The notes below the pieces were generated by a model. That model saw only the letters and a list, made by a program, of their open reading frames with translations. It ran no database searches and was not told the origin of the DNA. The position numbers and the translations under genes are program-made. Shown piece after piece: positions 33,053 through 38,751 of a stretch of 38,751 nt of DNA (position 1 is the stretch's first letter; every line of letters begins with the position of its first letter). This DNA is from JBNKLG01 sp050292235 (GTDB lineage: Bacteria; Pseudomonadota; Gammaproteobacteria; Chromatiales; Chromatiaceae): the NCBI GenBank assembly GCA_050292235.1, contig JBNKLG010000018.1, forward strand, positions 1-38,751, given 5' to 3'.

Positions 33053-34324
33053 ATGGCCTACACTTTGATTTTTCTGGTCCTGTTGGGACTCTCTCTCGGC
33101 GTGCAACTCTGGCTCTCCCTGCGTCATGGGCGCCATGTGACCGCCCATCGTGGGCAGGTCCCCACTGCCTTTGCCGCCACCATCCCCCTGGAAGACCATC
33201 AGAAGGCCGCAGATTACAGTCTGGCCAAGCAGAAGCTGGGGCGGATCGAACTCATCTGGAGCAACCTGCTGTTGCTGATCTGGACCCTGGGTGGCGGGCT
33301 GGAGTGGCTGGACCAGCTTTGGCGTCCGCTGGGATTGTCCGCAGAGTGGACCGGCGCTGGCGTCATCATCAGCCTGATGCTCATTGGCATGATCCTGGAT
33401 ACCCCCTTCGATCTCTATCGTACCTTTCGCCTGGAACAGGCCTTTGGCTTCAACCGCAGCAACCTCGGCATCTGGCTGGCCGACAAGGCCAAAGGGCTGG
33501 TGCTGGCGCTCGTCATCGGCCTGCCGCTGCTCTGGGTGGTGCTGACCCTGATGGAAAACGCCGGTGCTTACTGGTGGCTCTACGTCTGGCTGGTCTGGTC
33601 CGGGTTCAGTCTGTTCATGATCTGGGCCTTTCCGACCCTGATCGCCCCCCTGTTCAATAAATTCAGCCCCATGGAAGAGGGGGCGCTCAAGACCCGCATT
33701 GAGGGCCTGCTACAGCGTTGCGGTTTCAACAGTCAGGGGCTCTTTGTGATGGATGGCTCACGCCGCTCCAGCCATGGCAACGCCTATTTCACCGGCTTTG
33801 GCCAGAACAAGCGTATCGTCTTTTTCGACACCCTGCTGCAAGGACTGAGCGATACTCAGGTGGAAGCGGTGCTGGCCCACGAACTGGGGCATTTCAAGCT
33901 CAAGCACATCCGCACTCATTTGATCGTCACCCTGGCCAGCAGTCTGATCGCCCTCTGGATTCTGGGCTGGTTGATCCAACAGCCGGACTTCTACCATGGT
34001 CTGGGTGTCACCACCCCCTCCAGCTATCTGGCCCTGGTGCTGTTCATGCTGACAGCCCCCCTGGTCGGCTTCTTCCTCGGCCCTTTGTTTGCCTGGCAAT
34101 CCCGCCGCCATGAATTCCAGGCCGATGCCTATGCCGCCGAGCAGGCCAATGCCCAGGATCTCATTGATGCGCTGGTGGGGATGTATCGCGAGAATGCCGC
34201 CACCCTGACGCCGGACCCGCTACATTCGGCCTTTTATGACAGCCACCCACCAGCGCCTATTCGGATTGGGCACCTGCAGGAGCTTCGGACTTCGGCTCCG
34301 CTCAGCCAGCGGGACTCGAAATAG
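33053..34324 (+). CDS. Ste24-type M48 membrane zinc metalloprotease
   Basis: A 423-residue integral membrane protease with about six or seven hydrophobic helices. The zinc motif HELGH is at 276-280 (AVLAHELGHFKLKHI), with the third ligand in RRHEFQADAYA. Length and layout resemble eukaryotic Ste24/CAAX proteases and their bacterial homologues rather than the shorter HtpX. The family usually ends shortly after HPPxxxRI; here the last 13 or so residues (ELRTSAPLSQRDSK) are encoded by an interspersed repeat (34290-34343), so the end is a repeat-derived extension. It starts 10 bases after nadA, a probable three-gene unit with the GTPase. Confidence 0.9.
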   Translation: MAYTLIFLVLLGLSLGVQLWLSLRHGRHVTAHRGQVPTAFAATIPLEDHQKAADYSLAKQKLGRIELIWSNLLLLIWTLGGGLEWLDQLWRPLGLSAEWTGAGVIISLMLIGMILDTPFDLYRTFRLEQAFGFNRSNLGIWLADKAKGLVLALVIGLPLLWVVLTLMENAGAYWWLYVWLVWSGFSLFMIWAFPTLIAPLFNKFSPMEEGALKTRIEGLLQRCGFNSQGLFVMDGSRRSSHGNAYFTGFGQNKRIVFFDTLLQGLSDTQVEAVLAHELGHFKLKHIRTHLIVTLASSLIALWILGWLIQQPDFYHGLGVTTPSSYLALVLFMLTAPLVGFFLGPLFAWQSRRHEFQADAYAAEQANAQDLIDALVGMYRENAATLTPDPLHSAFYDSHPPAPIRIGHLQELRTSAPLSQRDSK

Positions 34325-34346
34325 GGCTTCGGCTCCGTTCAGCCAG
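34290..34346. repeat. Two direct copies of the CTTCGGCT-type repeat
   Basis: CTTCGGCTCCGCTCAGC (34290-34306) and CTTCGGCTCCGTTCAGC (34327-34343), each followed by CAGCG or similar, form a direct repeat with 37-base period. The first lies inside the protease CDS and encodes its tail. The same family occurs at 6425-6470. Confidence 0.75.
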
Positions 34347-34349
34347 CGA

Positions 34350-35627
34350 TCAGCCGATATTCGGCTTTATCACGTCATCAGACGAGCGTTTCAGGGATGG
34401 CAGCTTCGGTAGGGGAAGCCTGGGCAAGGGGGGCAGTGGCAACAGGCTGTGCATCTGCTTTTTGGTCATCAGCTTGTGCTGGATGGCCCATTTCACCGGA
34501 GGCAAGTGGTTGCTGAGGTGAATGGTGGCTTTGCGCACCAGCTTGGCCGACAGGCTGTCGTTGGTGAAGAGAGAGACGATCTGGTTGGTGCCATGGAAGA
34601 TGGGCCGGGTCGCCAGCATGTGTTTACGTTGATAACGCCGCAACAGAGCACTTGACCAGTATTCCCGCCCTTTTGCCAGGGCATTCAGGATCTCCTCTGC
34701 CAGAATACTCTGCCCACTCAGGCCCAGATTGAACCCATGAGCCGTCACCGGGTGCATACCGACCGCCGCATCACCGATCAAGGCAAAACGGTTGGCATAG
34801 AAGCGGTTGGCGTGAACCGCGACCAAGGGATAGGGAAAACGCTCTCCCGCCTGCCGAATCTTGCCCAGCTTACCTTGGAGTCTCTGCTCCATATCGAGAT
34901 TAAAGGCCTCCTCGGACATCTCCATCACCTCTGAGGTCTGCTGGGAGGGCAAGGTAATCACCACTGAAGCCGTATTGCCAGGCATGGGTAGCAGCGCCAG
35001 AGTTCTGCCGTAATGGAAACACTCCCTGGCCACATTATCGTGGCTCAGCTCGTGCTCGATCCGGCAGACGATGGCGGTGCGGCCAAAGTCGTGGGAATCA
35101 GCCGAAATCCCCATCATGCGACGGGTCTGAGAGAAGCGGGTATCGGCAGCCACCATCAGCTCGGTGGTCATCACGCGGCCATCGGTCAACTCAATTTGAG
35201 CGCCCTGATCATCGCTGGAGACACGGGCCACCTCGCACTCATCCAACAGAGTGACATTCTTAATCTCGCAAAACTCCTCGTAGATCGCCCGCCGAATGTG
35301 GTGATTGGCGACGAGAAAGCCCAGCGGATCACCCTCTTTGGCCGGGGGATCAAAACTCAGGGTATAGGGTGAATCACCATCGACCACCTCGGCCCGCAGG
35401 ATGGGCGCGATGTTCTCATCACCAATCCGTTGCCAGGTTCCCTGCTGCTGCATGATCCCTCTGGAAAGATGAGTCAGTGCGATATCGCGACCATCCGGCA
35501 ACGGCTCAGCCAACTGACTGGCAGCCTGTTTCTCAATGATAGCGATCTTCAGACCACTGTCGCGCAGGGAGAGGGCGAAGGAGAGGCCGGCGGGGCCGGC
35601 ACCAATGATGGCGATGTCATAATCCAT
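34350..35627 (-). CDS. UbiH/UbiM-family FAD-dependent hydroxylase
   Basis: A 425-residue flavoprotein monooxygenase of the UbiH/UbiF/VisC type that hydroxylates the ubiquinone ring. The FAD Rossmann motif is IIGAGPAGLSFAL (7-19), followed by the middle DG motif region VAADTRFSQTRR and the GD motif FALIGDAAVGMHPVTAHGFNLGLSG. RDIALTHLSRGIM and the absence of neighbouring ubi genes fit UbiM, a broad hydroxylase, but UbiH/F cannot be excluded. The C-terminus carries a Pro/Leu-rich extension (LPPLPRLPLPKLPSL) not usual for the family. GAGAT lies 5 bases before the ATG. The stop lies next to the repeat pair that also overlaps the convergent protease gene. Confidence 0.8.
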   Translation of the reverse strand: MDYDIAIIGAGPAGLSFALSLRDSGLKIAIIEKQAASQLAEPLPDGRDIALTHLSRGIMQQQGTWQRIGDENIAPILRAEVVDGDSPYTLSFDPPAKEGDPLGFLVANHHIRRAIYEEFCEIKNVTLLDECEVARVSSDDQGAQIELTDGRVMTTELMVAADTRFSQTRRMMGISADSHDFGRTAIVCRIEHELSHDNVARECFHYGRTLALLPMPGNTASVVITLPSQQTSEVMEMSEEAFNLDMEQRLQGKLGKIRQAGERFPYPLVAVHANRFYANRFALIGDAAVGMHPVTAHGFNLGLSGQSILAEEILNALAKGREYWSSALLRRYQRKHMLATRPIFHGTNQIVSLFTNDSLSAKLVRKATIHLSNHLPPVKWAIQHKLMTKKQMHSLLPLPPLPRLPLPKLPSLKRSSDDVIKPNIG

Positions 35628-35734
35628 AGCGATCTCGATACCTCGTTGAGTGTCCCTGACAGTCTACACCCATTGGAAAGCAAGGAGTTAGATCGATTGT
35701 TTCTGCGATGATCGGGATCAAGCCAATCCGCACC

Positions 35735-37126
35735 TCAATAGAGAAAACGGTGTTCGTTACGCCCAATCGCCAAGCCTTTGAACAGAATGGAACCTGTGGC
35801 AGCGTCCCAAGTAAATGGCTGCTTGTCGTAGGGATTTATCAAGCTCGATTGCTCTAGCGCCTTGGCCACCTGGCTTTTATCGACTCCCTTCTCTCGCAGC
35901 TCTAGGGTAGCCAAAGCTGCTCGGCGGACACCTTTCAAGTCGTATACAGCGGCAACAAAATCTGTATATGCCGGGGCGGCTATAGCCACCAAAATATGCC
36001 CGTCGGGATTATAGGGATGCAGCCAACTGTCCAGACCACCAAATTTTTTCTTTGTGTAGGCATCCGCCTGTTTGGCAGCCTGGGGAAAATCCTCAACCGG
36101 CACATTGAAGATCGCGACCAACCGCAATAGCATTTCTGCATGTTCATTCTGTGTAGCCTGTGGCAACAGAAAGTAATTGCTCACCTTATCCAACAGGCTG
36201 GCTGGAACTTCTTTCCCATCGGCCAGATAGACACGTCCTCCTCTCAGCGTCGCTTCTGCCTCTTGCAATGTGGTGGAGAAAAAACTCCACTCCCCCGCCA
36301 TCACCTTCTCCATAGAGAGTTCCTCCCTCGAAAGTGGGGCCTGCCAAGCATCTGGCACAACATCTTTCACGCCTTTCGCCTGCAAACGGCGTAACACCAG
36401 ATTGCCAAAGGCAAAGTCACGCCCCAAATAACCGCTGGCAAGCATCTTATCGATCAATAGGCTGGATGAAGACAATAAGATTCGCCAGAATCGCGCCTCT
36501 TGATTCAACAGCCGTTTCACCCCATCGACCTGCCCCTGTCCAGCAAGATGCCACGCCTTGAGCATGAGCATCTTCCGCCCCTGACTAAGCTCTCCATAGG
36601 GGGGATAGGAAAGCCAGGGCGACACCTTGGCAGTCAAATGCCATTTTTGGCGCCTCAGCAATCCCTCGTAGCGCTGCAAAAACCAAGACTCCTCCTTCAA
36701 CCACTGACCAATGGCCAGATCATTCTCCAGCAATGCCTTCTCGCAGGCGCTGTCCGCTGTCGAGCAGGTGTCAAGCAGCGTCGAAATAAGCTTATTGTCA
36801 CAAATGGAAGAAGTGGGCTTTTCAGCCTTTTCACACTTAAAATCGGTATCCAAATTGACAATTTTCTTGTGGGCAGTCGCATTGAGTTTAGCCACACACG
36901 CTGCTCCTGACCGAACCGGATCTTCATCTCGTGGTGCAGCAAGCCCCATCGCATAAACGAAGGCGTTCTCCTCATCCGGTATAGCGGGATCCGCATCCAA
37001 TATCGACTGTATTTTGATCGCAGATGGGGATGGCGATTCATCATTCCAGTTGATGACAACCAGGGCAGCAATCAACAGGATGGCCATCACAAACAGCCAT
37101 TTGAGCATCTTCAGGATAAACACCAT
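35735..37126 (-). CDS. Unknown protein with N-terminal membrane anchor
   Basis: A 463-residue protein with one N-terminal hydrophobic segment (about residues 7-27, WLFVMAILLIAALVVINW), predicted as an uncleaved signal anchor with the rest in the periplasm. Six cysteines lie at about 76-130 (ACVAK, FKCEK, SICDN, DTCSTADSACEKA), suggesting disulfides. The remainder is helical. No family was recognised. The start at 37126 follows AGAGGGGGGAAGAG, a strong site; an ATG 16 codons upstream lacks one. The gene is AT-richer than its neighbours and stands alone, with a dyad at 37142 upstream. Confidence 0.7.
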   Translation of the reverse strand: MVFILKMLKWLFVMAILLIAALVVINWNDESPSPSAIKIQSILDADPAIPDEENAFVYAMGLAAPRDEDPVRSGAACVAKLNATAHKKIVNLDTDFKCEKAEKPTSSICDNKLISTLLDTCSTADSACEKALLENDLAIGQWLKEESWFLQRYEGLLRRQKWHLTAKVSPWLSYPPYGELSQGRKMLMLKAWHLAGQGQVDGVKRLLNQEARFWRILLSSSSLLIDKMLASGYLGRDFAFGNLVLRRLQAKGVKDVVPDAWQAPLSREELSMEKVMAGEWSFFSTTLQEAEATLRGGRVYLADGKEVPASLLDKVSNYFLLPQATQNEHAEMLLRLVAIFNVPVEDFPQAAKQADAYTKKKFGGLDSWLHPYNPDGHILVAIAAPAYTDFVAAVYDLKGVRRAALATLELREKGVDKSQVAKALEQSSLINPYDKQPFTWDAATGSILFKGLAIGRNEHRFLY

Positions 37127-37141
37127 CTCTTCCCCCCTCTT

Positions 37142-37161
37142 TTCAACAGACCTATGTTGAA
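37142..37161. promoter_or_regulatory. Dyad upstream of the unknown anchored protein
   Basis: TTCAACA-N6-TGTTGAA is a perfect 7-base inverted repeat centred about 25 bases upstream of the start at 37126, a plausible operator. A second dyad GTCAA-N6-TTGAC lies at 37221-37236. Confidence 0.45.
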
Positions 37162-37231
37162 TTTCAAAATGCACCCTGGTGCCATGGCGTCAATAGTCAT
37201 GAGGAGAAAACAGGGCATAGGTCAATCCAGG

Positions 37232-37259
37232 TTGACGCCAACCCTATATCCGATACGAT
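37232..37259 (+). promoter_or_regulatory. Candidate promoter for the small exported protein
   Basis: TTGACG (37232-37237) and TACGAT (37254-37259) are 16 bases apart, five and four matches to consensus. The -35 overlaps the dyad GTCAA-N6-TTGAC (37221-37236), so repression is possible. A start codon with signal peptide follows at 37305. Confidence 0.4.
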
Positions 37260-37304
37260 CAACCCAAAGTCCCCTGCGCAACTTCTATTTTGGGCCAGTA
37301 CAAC

Positions 37305-37443
37305 ATGCCAATAAAGCGACCTGACTTACTTTTGACTTTTGCGCTACTGATCTCCTGTTCTGCTACTGCCGAGATCACCGCTGGTGGAATTTGAGCGCGT
37401 CCAGTTACACATCAACATGACCATCAGCCCCGAATCTCCATGA
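37305..37443 (+). pseudogene. Small exported protein, probably frameshifted
   Basis: From the ATG at 37305 a signal-peptide-like segment is read (RPDLLLTFALLISCSATA) and the frame stops at TGA 37392-37394. In the next frame coding-like sequence continues from 37381 (LVEFERVQLHINMTISPESP) to a TGA at 37441-37443, which overlaps the ATG of the following gene as ATGA. A single frameshift near 37380-37391 would join the two into a 46-residue or so exported peptide. Either a recent mutation, a sequence error, or programmed shift; no family was recognised. Confidence 0.4.
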
Positions 37444-37781
37444 CGAAGAGACTGCTCCAAAGAATCACCAAAACCACCACCGGCTTGGCCTTAACGGCGA
37501 CCCTCCTGCCAATTGGCTGGTTTGCCCTGATGGCAACATCCATCATGGTGGAATCGCCTCTGGCGACATCGGACAGTTGGATAAGCAGCGAATCTGCCGT
37601 TTATACCCTGTTCATCGCTGCCCGGTCAGCGCCGGTGCTGATCGTCTTTGGACTGGTTAGCCTCTACTTTCTGCGTTTTAAATTTCAGGACAGGAACATA
37701 GGGATCTATTTCTATAGCAACCTGATTTGTGCCGCTACCTGGCTCCTACTGTTTCTGGTGTCGCGTTACATCCCAGATTGA
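37440..37781 (+). CDS. Small three-helix membrane protein, unknown
   Basis: A 113-residue hydrophobic protein with about three helices (residues 14-35, 51-79, 89-109) and a basic N-terminus (TKRLLQRITKTTT). No family was recognised. The ATG overlaps the stop of the preceding frame (ATGA) and has no ribosome binding site of its own, so it relies on translational coupling with the possibly broken upstream gene. The 207 bases that follow before purT contain no supported feature. Confidence 0.6.
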   Translation: MTKRLLQRITKTTTGLALTATLLPIGWFALMATSIMVESPLATSDSWISSESAVYTLFIAARSAPVLIVFGLVSLYFLRFKFQDRNIGIYFYSNLICAATWLLLFLVSRYIPD

Positions 37782-37988
37782 AAAAAAGGCCAACCAGAAC
37801 GCCATCACAGGTAAAGACGCGGCCCCAGAACTACTCGCAACCAGAAAAGGATCAACGTCACGCTGCTCTACGGCACCCGACTGCAAGCCTGATGACGAAA
37901 TGGGCAATGCCATTACCCGTGAACATCGCGCTTCCGGCACACTTCTGGTTAAATTCCCGAACCTGCCCCCCCATCCCAGGAGTCCGAC

Positions 37989-38751
37989 ATGAAACTAGGT
38001 ACCCCACTCTCCCCTTCCGCCACCCGCGTCATGCTACTGGGCAGCGGCGAGCTGGGCAAAGAGGTGATCATCGCCTTGCAACGCCTCGGGGTGGAGGTGA
38101 TTGCGGTTGACCGCTATGCCAACGCCCCCGGTCATCAGGTGGCCCATCGTGCCCATGTGATCGACATGGCCGATGGGGCCACCTTACGCACCCTGGTGGA
38201 GCAGGAGAGACCCGCCATCATCGTTCCGGAGATCGAGGCCATTGCCACCGACATGCTGGCGGAGATTGAGGCAGAGGGATTGGCGGTCTGCATCCCCACG
38301 GCACGGGCCGCCCAGTTAACCATGAATCGTGAAGGCATCCGCCGTTTGGCTGCCGAGGAACTGGGCCTGCCCACCTCAGCCTATGCCTTTGCCGAATCCC
38401 TTGACCAGCTGCAGACAGCCATAGACAGCGGTATCGGTTACCCCTGTATCGTCAAGCCGGTCATGTCTTCATCCGGTAAAGGCCAATCCACCATCGAGGG
38501 ACCGGAGGATGTGCAGAAGGCCTGGGACTACGCCAAAAGCGGTGGACGCGTGGATCGGGGCCGGATCATTGTCGAGGCGATGGTGCACTTTGATTACGAG
38601 ATTACCCAACTCACCGTGCGCGCCAACGGCCCCAGTGGTGAAATAGAGACCTTCTTCTGCGACCCCATCGGTCACCGCCAGGAGCATGGTGATTATGTGG
38701 AGAGCTGGCAGCCCCAACCCATGAGCGGCAAAGCCCTGAGCCGCGCCCGCG
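37989..38751 (+). CDS. purT: Formate-dependent GAR transformylase PurT (partial)
   Basis: The first 254 codons of an ATP-grasp enzyme that makes formyl-glycinamide ribonucleotide from formate and GAR in purine synthesis. The N-terminal MLLGSGELGKEV, VDRYANAPGHQVAHRAHVID, PEIEAIATD and the glycine-rich VKPVMSSSGKGQS are PurT signatures; DPIGHRQEHGDYVESWQP follows. The gene runs off the window end. The ATG has AGGAG 7 bases upstream. Expected full length is about 390-400 residues. Confidence 0.97.
   Translation, partial: MKLGTPLSPSATRVMLLGSGELGKEVIIALQRLGVEVIAVDRYANAPGHQVAHRAHVIDMADGATLRTLVEQERPAIIVPEIEAIATDMLAEIEAEGLAVCIPTARAAQLTMNREGIRRLAAEELGLPTSAYAFAESLDQLQTAIDSGIGYPCIVKPVMSSSGKGQSTIEGPEDVQKAWDYAKSGGRVDRGRIIVEAMVHFDYEITQLTVRANGPSGEIETFFCDPIGHRQEHGDYVESWQPQPMSGKALSRAR

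Noticed and set aside
31751..33199. 482-codon open frame on the minus strand
   Set aside because: Shadow of the GTPase, nadA and protease genes; repetitive Gly/His/Val composition and no domain.
37727..38110. 127-codon open frame across the purT start
   Set aside because: Overlaps purT in another frame and shows no protein-like pattern; purT signatures are clear.
1..38751. CRISPR arrays, tRNA or rRNA genes, toxin-antitoxin pairs, defence islands
   Set aside because: None was seen by eye. The repeats found are short, few and not regularly spaced with unique spacers.

Overview
The window looks like chromosomal DNA from a gammaproteobacterium. The evidence is the complete isc iron-sulfur cluster operon (iscR-iscS-iscU-iscA-hscB-hscA-fdx-iscX), the rlmN-pilW-rodZ-hisS-yfgM-bamB-der block, a RelA with a degenerate hydrolase site, the divergent suhB/trmJ pair, and NadA and PurT. 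Gene style and content fit a free-living or symbiotic sulfur-oxidising or phototrophic Chromatiales-like lineage, but that placement is inference. No tRNA, rRNA, CRISPR array or intact mobile element was found.

Left part (1-6.4 kb, minus strand): a tight four-gene operon encodes a DJ-1/PfpI protein, a six-helix membrane protein of unknown family, a large AGE-family epimerase-like protein with an extra N-terminal domain and a C-terminal STAS domain, and the glycogen debranching enzyme GlgX. Below glgX lies an AT-richer radical SAM gene that stops after about 188 codons, inside its catalytic barrel. The operon's upstream region carries a nested stem-loop.

Middle (6.4-24.3 kb, minus strand): a long co-directional housekeeping run. 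Order of transcription is cysE, the isc operon, a DUF1015 gene and relA, then rlmN-pilW-rodZ-hisS-yfgM-bamB-der. Many junctions are ATGA or GTGA overlaps. ispG, which in E. coli sits between rodZ and hisS, is absent. A strong sigma70-like promoter with a dyad lies before iscR, and a terminator-like palindrome with a T-tract sits directly in front of hscB, separating the scaffold genes from the chaperone genes.

Right part (24.3-38.75 kb): an orphan hybrid-sensing histidine kinase sits next to an in-frame IS3-type transposase fragment, apparently inserted between trmJ and cysE-iscR. Then come divergent trmJ/suhB, a strong bidirectional terminator-like hairpin, a sulfotransferase-like gene divergent from a small 66-residue protein, a dynamin-like GTPase with a leader that can hide its ribosome binding site, nadA and an Ste24/M48 protease whose last residues are encoded by an interspersed repeat. 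A UbiH/UbiM-type hydroxylase, an unknown membrane-anchored protein, a probably frameshifted small exported protein with a coupled membrane protein, and the start of purT close the window.

The least explained features are the AGE-STAS operon, the isc attenuator-like element, the kinase/IS insertion and the structured leaders.
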